From CAYXGZ01 sp964464755 (GTDB lineage: Bacteria; Planctomycetota; MHYJ01; JACPRB01), in contig CAYXGZ010000050.1 of the NCBI GenBank assembly GCA_964464755.1, forward strand, positions 1 through 24,866: a DNA stretch of 24,866 bases, read 5' to 3'. The number at the start of each line of letters is the position of its first letter. Position 1 is the stretch's first letter. Both the position numbers and the translations under genes were made by a program. Below the pieces are notes generated by a model. It did not search any database, was not told where the DNA came from, and saw only the letters and a list, made by a program, of their open reading frames with translations. Shown in pieces: positions 9,894 through 17,331 of the stretch.

Positions 9894-9907
9894 TCCAAGG
9901 GGGACGG

Positions 9908-10495
9908 ATGAACGCGCTCCAGCTCGACCGGCTCAGCGACGAGGAAGTCGCCACCGCGGCGGCCGTCTCGCCGCAGGAGGCCTTCGAGGTCCTCTTCGAC
10001 CGCTACCGCGCGCCGGTCTTTTCCTTCATCCACCGCCAGGTCCGCGACTCGGGCCGCGCCGAGGACCTCTTCCAGAACACCTTCCTGAAGATGTACCGCG
10101 CCCTGCCGGGGTTCCGGCACGACGCGCGCTTCCGCACCTGGCTCTTCACGATCGCCGCGAACTCCGTCACGGACGACCGGCGGCGCGAGGGGCGGCGCGG
10201 GCCCTCCGCGGGCCTCGAGGAGGGCATGGCCGTCCACCACGAGACGGCGGGGCGGGGGATGGAGCACGACGAGGCCGTCGCGCTGCTGCGGCAGGCGCTC
10301 GACGAGCTCCCGCCGGCCCACCGCCAGCTCTTCCTCCTCGTCCGATTCCAGGAACTCAAGATCGCCGAGGCCGCCGAGGCCGTGGGCCTCAGCCCCGGGT
10401 CCGCGAAGGTCACGTTGTTCCGCATCCAGCAGAAGATCGGCCAGGCGCTCCGGTCCCGCCTCGCGGCGGGCGGCGGCGCGGGCCGCGAGAGGTGA
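9908..10495 (+). CDS. ECF (extracytoplasmic function) RNA polymerase sigma factor
   Basis: A 195-residue sigma70-family protein of ECF size. Region 2 runs from ~24 to 92 (AFEVLFDRYRAPVFSFIHRQV, then DLFQNTFLKMYRALPGFRHDARFRTWLFTIAANSVTDDRR), with the DLFQ(N/E)TF and FRTWLFTIA blocks. Region 4 is ~133-182 (LPPAHRQLFLLVRFQELKIAEAAEAVGLSPGSAKVTLFR), the -35-binding helix-turn-helix. Region 3 is absent, as expected. A strong Shine-Dalgarno AGGGGG ends 4 nt before the ATG. The next gene begins 4 nt after its stop and encodes a zinc-finger anti-sigma domain with a membrane helix, so this is a sigma/anti-sigma pair. The target regulon cannot be told; no convincing ECF autoregulatory promoter was found upstream. 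Confidence 0.93.
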   Translation: MNALQLDRLSDEEVATAAAVSPQEAFEVLFDRYRAPVFSFIHRQVRDSGRAEDLFQNTFLKMYRALPGFRHDARFRTWLFTIAANSVTDDRRREGRRGPSAGLEEGMAVHHETAGRGMEHDEAVALLRQALDELPPAHRQLFLLVRFQELKIAEAAEAVGLSPGSAKVTLFRIQQKIGQALRSRLAAGGGAGRER

Positions 10496-10499
10496 TCCC

Positions 10500-13400
10500 A
10501 TGACGTGCCACGAGATGGAAGCCCGCATCCCCGAGTACCTCGCCGGCGAGACCGGCCGCGCCGAGCGCGCGGCCGTCGAGCAGCACCTGATGGACTGCGC
10601 CGCGTGCCGCGAGCAGTTCAACCTCGCGAAGGCCGGCTGGGAGGCCGCCGCCCGGTGGCCCGACGCGGCCCCGCCCGAGGCCCTGGTGCAGCGCACGCGC
10701 CTGTCCGTCCGCCTCGGCGGAGTCCCCACGCCGTTCCAGCGCCGCGTCCTCGGCTTCCTCCGGGCCGGCACCCTCGCGGCCGCCGTCCTCCTCGTCGTGC
10801 TCGCGCTCGGATCGCTCGGCCAGTCCCCGGCGCCCCGCGACGCCCGCACGGCCCGGCGCGCCCCGGCCCCGCGCGCCGCGTCCTCCGACCGCCTCCTCGC
10901 CAGCGTCCCGCCCTCCGTCGGCCAGCTCTTCGTCAAGGACGAGAACGGCAAGCCCGCGGGCGAGCTCGAGATCCAGCGCATCGAGGCCCGCGTCGAGATC
11001 GCCGACGGCGTCGCGCGCACCGAGGTCGAGGAGATCTTCCTGAACAAGAGCGACCGCCGGCTCGAGGGCACCTTCTTCTTCCCGCTGCCGCCCGACGCCT
11101 CGATCGCCCGCCTCGCCATGGAGATCAACGGCAAGCTCGAGGAGGGCACGGTCGAGGAGCGCCAGAAGGCCCGCCAGGTCTACGAGGGCATCGTCCGGCG
11201 CATGCAGGACCCCGCGCTGCTCGAGTGGCAGCCCGGCGGCGTCTTCAAGTGCCGCGTCTTCCCGATCGAGCCGCGCAGCGACAAGCGCATCGTCCTCACG
11301 TACGAGCAGGCCCTCCCGCTCTTCGACGGCCGCGCCCGCTACGTCTACCCCCTCGCCGGCGAGACGGCCCGCGAGAAGGGCATCGGCGTCTTCGACCTCC
11401 AGGTCCTCGTCCGCGACGCGGGCCGCGTCGTCAAGGCGGCCAGCCCCTCGCACCCCGCGAAGGTCGTCCGCGTCTCCGACCGCGAGGTGAAGGCGACGTT
11501 CAGCGACGAGGCCTTCAAGCCCGAGAAGGACTTCGTGCTCGACCTCGAGCTCGAGTCCGCCGGCGAGGTCCAGTCCGCCGCGTACCGGCCCGACCCCTCG
11601 GCCCCCGGCTGGTTCGCCGCGTTCGTGACGCCGGTCGCCGACGCCGTCGAGGCCGCCCGCGGCCCCCGCCAGGTCGCGTTCCTGCTGGACGCCTCCGCGT
11701 CCGTCGGCACGGCGCAGATGGACGTCGCGCGCCGGCTCGTCGAGCGCATGTCCGCCACGCTCGGCGCGGGCGAGAAGTTCACGGTCGGCTACCACCACGT
11801 CGAGGTCCGGACGATGGGCGAGTTCGTCGCCAACGACGAGGCGGGCCGCCGCGCGGCCAACGCCTTCCTCTACGCGATCAAGCCGGCGGGCGCCTGCGAC
11901 CTGGAGCGCGGCCTGCGCGACTTCCTGGCGGGCCTGCCCGACGGGACCGAGGTGGTCTACGTCGGCGAGGGCACGCCCACGCTGGGCGAGTCCGAGCCCG
12001 CGAAGCTGGTCGCCGTCGCCCGCGCCGCGACCGCGGGCCGGCAGGTCACGATCCGCACGGTGGCCGTCGGCTCGACGACCGACCGCGCGCTGCTGTCCAC
12101 GCTGTCCCGCGAGTTCAACGGCGGCACCCACGTCGTCAGCCCGAGCGACGACGTCGAGTCGCGCCTCGCCGAGATCGCCCGCACGCTGGGGCGGCCGGCG
12201 CTCAACGACGTCGAGGTGAGCTTCGAGGGCGCCGTGACGGACGTCGTGCCCGCGAAGCCGGGCCCGATCCACTTCGGCGAGCGGCTCATCGTCGCGGGCC
12301 GCTACGCGGGCGGGCCGGTGAAGCTCGTCCTCAGCGGCAAGGTGCACGGGCGGCCGGTGCGGCGGGTCTTCCCGCTGGCCCTGCCCGAGCGCAGCGACGA
12401 GGGCGCCCACGCGAAGCGCCTCTGGGCCCAGCGCGCCCTGGCCGACCTCGTGGAGCAGGGCGACGCGGCCATGGACAAGGCCGTCGCGATCTCGAAGGAG
12501 TACAAGGTCCTCTGCAAGTGGACCTCGCTGCTCGTGCTCGAGAGCGAGGAGGCCTACAAGCAGCACGGCGTGAGCCGCTCGAAGACGGACGCCGACCTCG
12601 CGAAGAGCAAGAAGAGCGAGCAGCTCAAGGACAAGGGCGGCCTCGAGGAGGGCAAGAAGCTCGAGGAAAAGTCCGGGCGGGGCGGGGCCAGCGGAGGCCG
12701 GCCCGCGCCGGGGGCCGTTCCGCCCCCGGGTCGCCAGGCCGATCCCCAGGGCCCGGCGGCTCCGCGCGACCGCGGCCTGCGGAGCGTGGAGTCCGACGGC
12801 CGGTCCGAGGAACCCGCGTTCGAGGAGGGCGGCGAGAGTCGGGAGGACGCCCGTCGCCTCGGGGCCGAGCGCCCGGCGCCTCGCCCGATGTCCCCCGCGC
12901 CGGAGAATGCTCCGCGCGAGATCGAGCGCCTGCGCCGCAACCTCGACGAGGTGACGCGCGACGTCGAAGAGATGGACCACAACGAGACCGCCGGCGAGGA
13001 GGACTTCGCCCGCGGCTACACGGGCGGCCTGGAGGAGCAGAACTTCGCCCTCCGCCGCCGCGAACTCGGCGACGTGCCCGCCAAGAGCGGGGCCTACGAC
13101 TTCGGCGGCGGCCGCTGGTCCGCGGAACAGGCCGGCAAGCCGGCGTCCGCGCAGTCCCTGCCCGCCACCAAGTTCAAGGAGCTCTCCGAGAAGCGCCAGG
13201 ACGCGACCGCCCAGCGCCTTTCCACGCTCAAGAACCTCCTGAAGGCCTCCGACGCCAAGGGCGACGCCGAGGCGGACAAGCGCAAGTCGCCCGACCCGGT
13301 CGCCAAGCGCGGGGCCGACGTCCCGGCCCTCCTCGCGGGCCTGCCGCGCGTGCAGGAGCAGCTGGCCGCCGCGGTGACCGCGCTGAAGCAGCGCCCCCGT

Positions 13401-14087
13401 CCCGCGACGCCGGGCGAGGCCGCCCTCGACTTCGAGGGCCAGGTCCACTACGCCGCGCAGGTCCTGACCGCCCGGATCCGCAATCTCGCCGCCGAGGCCG
13501 CCCGCCGCCGCGACTCGCTGCGCGGGCTCTACGGCGACGCGGAGGCCGAGCGCGCCTACCAGGCCACGATGAAGCTGCTCGAGGACGCCGTCCTCCGCGC
13601 CGAGTCGTACGCCGCCGTGCAGGCGAAGGTCGTCGAGTCCTACAACCCCTCCGCCGCCGAGGCCGCCCTCCGCGAGCTCTCGGTCGCCTGGGACGCCGCC
13701 TCCGTCGCGCTCGTCGAGGCCTCCTTCGACCGCGTCGGCCGCGCGTCGGCGGCCGCCGACCGCGCCTCCGAGATCCGCATCGCCGTCCGGCCGGACGCCC
13801 TCGTCGTCCCGGGCGACGTGTTCGTGCTCGACCGGGGCGGGGCCTTCGTGGCCGCCGTCCGCGTCGACCGCCTCGAGGGCTCCGTCGCCGTGGCGCGGGT
13901 CTACGCCGACCTCTGGGTCCGCGCGGTCGCGGCGGAGGACCGGGCCACGCGCGTCCACACCGACAGCGACCTCTGGGGCCGGCTCCCCGACGAGCTGCGC
14001 CAGGACATCCTCTCCAAGGGCCAGCTCGACCGGATCCGCTCGACGATGCGGGCGCTCCGCGAGATGAAGGCGACCAACCCCCAGTAA
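10500..14087 (+). CDS. Membrane anti-sigma factor fused to VIT and vWA domains
   Basis: A 1195-residue multidomain protein. Residues 1-40 form a zinc-finger (zf-HC2) anti-sigma domain with C3/H4 and H29-x3-C33-x2-C36. A single transmembrane helix follows at ~90-107, so the rest should be extracytoplasmic. A VIT domain (~150-275) contains VEEIFLNKSDRRLEGTFFFPLP and the QVYEGIVRRMQDPALLEW block. A vWA domain (~388-570) keeps D397-x-S399-x-S401 of the MIDAS site, but the later Thr is C466 and the TDG-type Asp is replaced in VYVGEG (488-491). A charged, Pro/Gly-rich segment (~690-850) and a C-terminal part ending with a GDVFVLDRGG-type small beta-domain follow. SD GAGAGG lies at 10487-10492. The gene likely controls the upstream ECF factor in response to an envelope or surface event; its ligand is unknown. 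Confidence 0.85.
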   Translation: MTCHEMEARIPEYLAGETGRAERAAVEQHLMDCAACREQFNLAKAGWEAAARWPDAAPPEALVQRTRLSVRLGGVPTPFQRRVLGFLRAGTLAAAVLLVVLALGSLGQSPAPRDARTARRAPAPRAASSDRLLASVPPSVGQLFVKDENGKPAGELEIQRIEARVEIADGVARTEVEEIFLNKSDRRLEGTFFFPLPPDASIARLAMEINGKLEEGTVEERQKARQVYEGIVRRMQDPALLEWQPGGVFKCRVFPIEPRSDKRIVLTYEQALPLFDGRARYVYPLAGETAREKGIGVFDLQVLVRDAGRVVKAASPSHPAKVVRVSDREVKATFSDEAFKPEKDFVLDLELESAGEVQSAAYRPDPSAPGWFAAFVTPVADAVEAARGPRQVAFLLDASASVGTAQMDVARRLVERMSATLGAGEKFTVGYHHVEVRTMGEFVANDEAGRRAANAFLYAIKPAGACDLERGLRDFLAGLPDGTEVVYVGEGTPTLGESEPAKLVAVARAATAGRQVTIRTVAVGSTTDRALLSTLSREFNGGTHVVSPSDDVESRLAEIARTLGRPALNDVEVSFEGAVTDVVPAKPGPIHFGERLIVAGRYAGGPVKLVLSGKVHGRPVRRVFPLALPERSDEGAHAKRLWAQRALADLVEQGDAAMDKAVAISKEYKVLCKWTSLLVLESEEAYKQHGVSRSKTDADLAKSKKSEQLKDKGGLEEGKKLEEKSGRGGASGGRPAPGAVPPPGRQADPQGPAAPRDRGLRSVESDGRSEEPAFEEGGESREDARRLGAERPAPRPMSPAPENAPREIERLRRNLDEVTRDVEEMDHNETAGEEDFARGYTGGLEEQNFALRRRELGDVPAKSGAYDFGGGRWSAEQAGKPASAQSLPATKFKELSEKRQDATAQRLSTLKNLLKASDAKGDAEADKRKSPDPVAKRGADVPALLAGLPRVQEQLAAAVTALKQRPRPATPGEAALDFEGQVHYAAQVLTARIRNLAAEAARRRDSLRGLYGDAEAERAYQATMKLLEDAVLRAESYAAVQAKVVESYNPSAAEAALRELSVAWDAASVALVEASFDRVGRASAAADRASEIRIAVRPDALVVPGDVFVLDRGGAFVAAVRVDRLEGSVAVARVYADLWVRAVAAEDRATRVHTDSDLWGRLPDELRQDILSKGQLDRIRSTMRALREMKATNPQ

Positions 14088-14091
14088 GCGC

Positions 14092-15657
14092 ATGAACCCC
14101 CAACTCGCCGCCTGGTCCTGGGCCTTCGTCGCGACGAGCGTCGCCGCCGTCGCGATGTGGTTCGCCTCCTCGAACGCCCCCGCGCCGCCGCCGGGGACGG
14201 AGGTCGTCGTCCAGAAGGACCCGGCCCGGCTGACCGACGCCGAGCTCGAGGTCATCCTCGGCGACCTGCGCAAGGGCGACCTGCTCGCGCAGCAGGGCGA
14301 CCTGGACGGCGCCCGGGCCGCGTGGCGCTCCTGCCGCGAGCGCGGCAAGGGCTACTGGCCCGTGCACGAGGGCCTCGCCGCGTCCTACGACCGGCACGGC
14401 CTCGTCGCCGAGGCCCGCGAGGAGTACCTGACCGCCGAGGAGCTCTGCGGCGAGGCGCTGCCCGAGCGCGTCGGCGCGCTGCGCCAGCGGAGGGCGGAGC
14501 TGGCGGACAAGGCCGGCGACCTCGCGGAGGCGCTGGCCCTTTACGTCGAGCTCGCGGACCCCGGCCGGCACGGCCCGGCGATCGGCGCCCTGCTGACGCG
14601 TTCCCCGGAGCTGGCGAAGCCGCTCGAGGAACAGGCCGAGCGGCGCGACGCGCGCCTGTGGAAGGTCCTGGCGGCCTGGAGGGCGGGACGCAACGAGCCC
14701 GACGCCGCGGCGCTCGCGCTGGGCCGCTACGCGCGGGGCGTCGCCCCCTGGGACGCGACCCTCTGCCGCCGCGCCATCGAGGACCTGCGCCGCCGCAAGC
14801 TCTGGGACGAGGCGGTCGCGGTGGGCCGGGCCTGGGCGAAGGCCTCGCCGAACGAGATCGCGATGTACGAGCTCCTCGGCGACGTGCTCCGAGAGGCGGG
14901 CCGGGACTCGGACGCGTTCCTCATGTACACGTCGATCGTCGACGTCCGCGCCGGCGACGCCTACGCGAACCACCGGCTCGGCGTGATCTTCCGGAAGCTC
15001 GGCCGCCCGGCGGACGCGCTGCGGCAGTTCGAGGCGGCCCGCAAGCTCCGCCCCGAGGAGCCGTACTGGCTGCAGGAGATCGCGGCGACGAAGCTGGGCG
15101 AGGGCGACTTCGCGGCGGCGGACGCCGCCTTCGAGGAGCTGATGAAGACGAAGTGGGACGGCCGCTTCGGGGACATCGGCGCCCAGGTCCGGCCGAAGTT
15201 CGCCGAGGCCTTCCAGAAGCGCATCGACGACGCGCTGGCCGCGAAGAACCCGGAACTCGCGGCCACGCTCCGCGCCAAGGCCCTCGAGCGCAAGCTCCCC
15301 GAGGTCGGCGCGTACGACGTCAAGGTGATCATCCGCTGGGATACGCAGGCCGACGTGGACCTCGACGTGAAGGAGCCCTCGGGCGTCGTGGTGAACCACG
15401 GCTCGTCGAAGTCGCCCTCCGGCGGGCTCTACTACTACGACAACACGCGCGGCTTCGGGCCGGAGCACTACACGCTGCCGAAGGCGCCGGCGGGGAGCTA
15501 CGTCGTCGGCGCCCACCTGCACGGATCGGAGCGCTCGACGGTGCAGTTCGAGGTCATCCTGCACGAGGGGACGGAGCGCGAGCAGCGCTGGAAGGACAGC
15601 GCCATCCTCGACGGCTCGACGACGCAGGTCTGGCTGAAGCCCTTCGAGGTGAAGTAG
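14092..15657 (+). CDS. Membrane-anchored TPR protein with C-terminal DUF2135 (YfaP-like) domain
   Basis: A 521-residue protein beginning 4 nt after the VIT/vWA gene, with no Shine-Dalgarno, so it is probably translationally coupled. Residues 7-25 form an uncleaved membrane anchor. TPR-like helical pairs cover roughly 45-380 (for example GDLLAQQGDLDGARAAW, LGDVLREAGRDSDAFLMY and LGVIFRKLGRPADALRQFEAA). The C-terminal ~110 residues (about 408-520) match DUF2135, the beta-domain of YfaP: IIRWDTQADVDLDVKEPSG, then SGGLYYYDNTRGFGPEHY and a GSY turn. DUF2135 is commonly attached to VIT/vWA proteins; here it is a separate chain in the same operon, which suggests that the two proteins work together in the periplasm. 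The exact role is unknown. Confidence 0.82.
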   Translation: MNPQLAAWSWAFVATSVAAVAMWFASSNAPAPPPGTEVVVQKDPARLTDAELEVILGDLRKGDLLAQQGDLDGARAAWRSCRERGKGYWPVHEGLAASYDRHGLVAEAREEYLTAEELCGEALPERVGALRQRRAELADKAGDLAEALALYVELADPGRHGPAIGALLTRSPELAKPLEEQAERRDARLWKVLAAWRAGRNEPDAAALALGRYARGVAPWDATLCRRAIEDLRRRKLWDEAVAVGRAWAKASPNEIAMYELLGDVLREAGRDSDAFLMYTSIVDVRAGDAYANHRLGVIFRKLGRPADALRQFEAARKLRPEEPYWLQEIAATKLGEGDFAAADAAFEELMKTKWDGRFGDIGAQVRPKFAEAFQKRIDDALAAKNPELAATLRAKALERKLPEVGAYDVKVIIRWDTQADVDLDVKEPSGVVVNHGSSKSPSGGLYYYDNTRGFGPEHYTLPKAPAGSYVVGAHLHGSERSTVQFEVILHEGTEREQRWKDSAILDGSTTQVWLKPFEVK

Positions 15658-15664
15658 CGCGGGG

Positions 15665-15693
15665 TTGACCCCCATGGGGCACGCCGGTACATT
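15665..15693 (+). promoter_or_regulatory. Promoter of the respiratory (HEAT-bc complex) operon, predicted near-leaderless
   Basis: TTGACC (15665-15670, 5 of 6), a 17-nt spacer and TACATT (15688-15693, 4 of 6) sit in the gap after the TPR-DUF2135 gene. The ATG of the HEAT-repeat gene follows 12 nt after the -10 box with no Shine-Dalgarno, so the predicted leader is about five to six nucleotides. Confidence 0.6.
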
Positions 15694-15705
15694 CCTCCGG
15701 CTTCC

Positions 15706-16671
15706 ATGGCCGACACCACCCCCGGCGGCGGGTTCGACGCGGGTCTCGACGGCCCGGGCTCCGGCGACCCGGAGCGGGCCTCGATCTTCCTGCGGGCGGG
15801 CCAGTTCTTCCTCGTCCCCCTCCTGATCGTGCTGGTCTGCGTCGGCATCTACTGGTTCTTCTCCTACCTCGTCGCGGAGCAGGGGACGCCGGCCGAGTGG
15901 ATGGCGACGATCCGCACCGGCGGCCAGCAGTCGCGCCTCCAGGCGATGCACCAGCTCGTGGTGGACCTGCGGCGCCGCCACGCCGACAAGCGGCCGGATC
16001 CCGCGCTGCACGCGCCGCTCTGGGAGACCTACCGCTCGCTGCCCGAGGACGACCCCAAGCCCGAGGACCGGAACCTCCGGATCTCGCTGCTGGGCTGCAT
16101 GGCGCTGCAGGGGGACCCGCGGAGCGTCGCGCCGCTCGTCGAGGTGCTGGAACGGCACCCGGACGCCGAGGTGAAGGCGGCGGCGATCAACGCGCTGGGG
16201 GCGCTCAAGGCGGTGGAGGCGGCGCCGGTCCTGATCAAATTCCTTGACCATGAATCGAGCGTCGTAAGAAAATACGCGACCTTCAACCTGGCCGCGATCG
16301 CGGCCCCGGGGAAGAGGGGGGAGCAACCGGCGGTGCCGTCCGCCGTGGACCCGGTCCGGCGCAAGCTGGAGGATCCGCGGCCGGAAGTGCAATGGAACGC
16401 GGCCACCGCGCTCGCGGTCTTCCTCCACGATCCCGCCGGGGTGAACGTCCTCCGGAAGATGCTCGATCGGAAGCACCTGGAGGGCGTGATCGGGGCCGAC
16501 GACCGGGCGGGTGACCTGGCGGCGCACGCGATGCAGCAGGCGTGCCAGGCGCTGGCCGCGGTGAAGGACTCGGGGTCGCTGGCGGCGCTGGACGGGGTGG
16601 CGGCGGGGGATCCGGATCCCGCCGTGCGCAACGCCGCGCGGGCCGCGGCCGTGGCGATCAGGAAGCCGTGA
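15706..16671 (+). CDS. Membrane-anchored HEAT-repeat protein heading the cytochrome bc operon
   Basis: A 321-residue protein. A short Gly/Pro/Asp-rich N terminus leads into one transmembrane helix (~33-55, FFLVPLLIVLVCVGIYWFF). The rest is alpha-helical with HEAT-type repeats: RISLLGCMALQGDPRSVAPLVEVL, then VKAAAINALGALKAVEAAPVLIKFL, then VRKYATFNLAAI, VQWNAATALAVFL and a last VRNAARAAAVAI. No catalytic residues are seen. It is the first gene after the operon promoter, 11 nt upstream of the Rieske gene, so it is probably an assembly or scaffold factor for the quinol-oxidising complex, which is inference. A patch of AT-rich, rare codons lies at about 16235-16275. Its membrane topology puts the repeats on one side of the membrane; which side is not certain. 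Confidence 0.75.
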   Translation: MADTTPGGGFDAGLDGPGSGDPERASIFLRAGQFFLVPLLIVLVCVGIYWFFSYLVAEQGTPAEWMATIRTGGQQSRLQAMHQLVVDLRRRHADKRPDPALHAPLWETYRSLPEDDPKPEDRNLRISLLGCMALQGDPRSVAPLVEVLERHPDAEVKAAAINALGALKAVEAAPVLIKFLDHESSVVRKYATFNLAAIAAPGKRGEQPAVPSAVDPVRRKLEDPRPEVQWNAATALAVFLHDPAGVNVLRKMLDRKHLEGVIGADDRAGDLAAHAMQQACQALAAVKDSGSLAALDGVAAGDPDPAVRNAARAAAVAIRKP

Positions 16672-16682
16672 GCGGAGGCGGA

Positions 16683-17300
16683 ATGGCCGACGATGCGAGC
16701 AAGGGGGCGCCGCCCGCGCCGAGAGGGGCGGGGGTGTCCCGTCCCGTCCTCGTGGGCGTCTACCCGCCCCCGGAGCCCGTCTCCCGCCGGACCTTCCTCT
16801 CCTGGGCGGGCAACGCGTGGCTGGCCTGGGGCACCTTCGGGGCCGCCAACGCCGTCGCGGGCGCGGCCTGCCTGCGCTTCATGCTCCCGAACGTGCTCTT
16901 CGAGCCGCCCCAGAAATTCAAGGCGGGGACGCTCGACGACTACGAGTGGGACAAGATGGACGAGCGCTTCAAGGTCTCCCAGAAGGCCTTCCTGATGAAG
17001 ACGCGGACGGACTGGAACAAGAAGCCCGCCTTCGTCGCGCTCGACACGACCTGCACGCACCTCGGCTGCACGCCGAACGTGCTCGTCTCCGAGAGCAAGA
17101 TCAAGTGCCCCTGCCATGGCAGCGGCTTCCGCTTCAACGGGATCAACTTCGAGGGGCCCGCGCCCCGGCCGCTGGAGCGCTACAAGGTCTACCTGGACCC
17201 CGTGGACGGGCAGATCACCGTCGACAAGACGAAGAAGTACCACTACGAGAAGCAGGAGTGGGAGGACCGGGAGTCCTACATCGACCTCGCCGGCGCCTAG
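16683..17300 (+). CDS. Rieske [2Fe-2S] iron-sulfur protein of a cytochrome bc/b6f-type complex
   Basis: A 205-residue Rieske protein. A twin-arginine signal-anchor is visible as SRRTFLSWAG (R35, R36) followed by a hydrophobic helix (~44-67), as usual for Tat-exported Rieske proteins. The cluster motifs are C124-x-H126-x2-C129 (CTHLGC) and C142-x-C144-H145 (CPCHGS): C124/H126/C142/H145 ligate the cluster and C129-C144 form the disulfide. After the second motif the sequence reads CHGSGF, so the serine that raises redox potential is kept while the usual tyrosine two positions on is Phe149. I chose ATG 16683, which has GGAGG at 16674-16678; the longer open frame reads through the HEAT gene. It accepts electrons from quinol at the Qo site of the cytochrome b encoded next. 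Confidence 0.96.
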   Translation: MADDASKGAPPAPRGAGVSRPVLVGVYPPPEPVSRRTFLSWAGNAWLAWGTFGAANAVAGAACLRFMLPNVLFEPPQKFKAGTLDDYEWDKMDERFKVSQKAFLMKTRTDWNKKPAFVALDTTCTHLGCTPNVLVSESKIKCPCHGSGFRFNGINFEGPAPRPLERYKVYLDPVDGQITVDKTKKYHYEKQEWEDRESYIDLAGA

Positions 17301-17331
17301 GGCGCGCGGCCGGAACCCCGAAGGAGCGATC

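Noticed and set aside
9854..9897. ECF autoregulatory promoter (GGAAC...CGTC type) before the sigma gene
   Set aside because: GGAAT and CGTC are present but about 31 nt apart, far from the usual 16-17 nt.
10410..14348. A 1312-codon minus-strand frame opposite the anti-sigma/VIT/vWA gene, and a long plus-strand shadow frame over the same gene
   Set aside because: The real frame has the zinc finger, membrane helix, VIT and vWA motifs. The others are low-complexity GC shadows.
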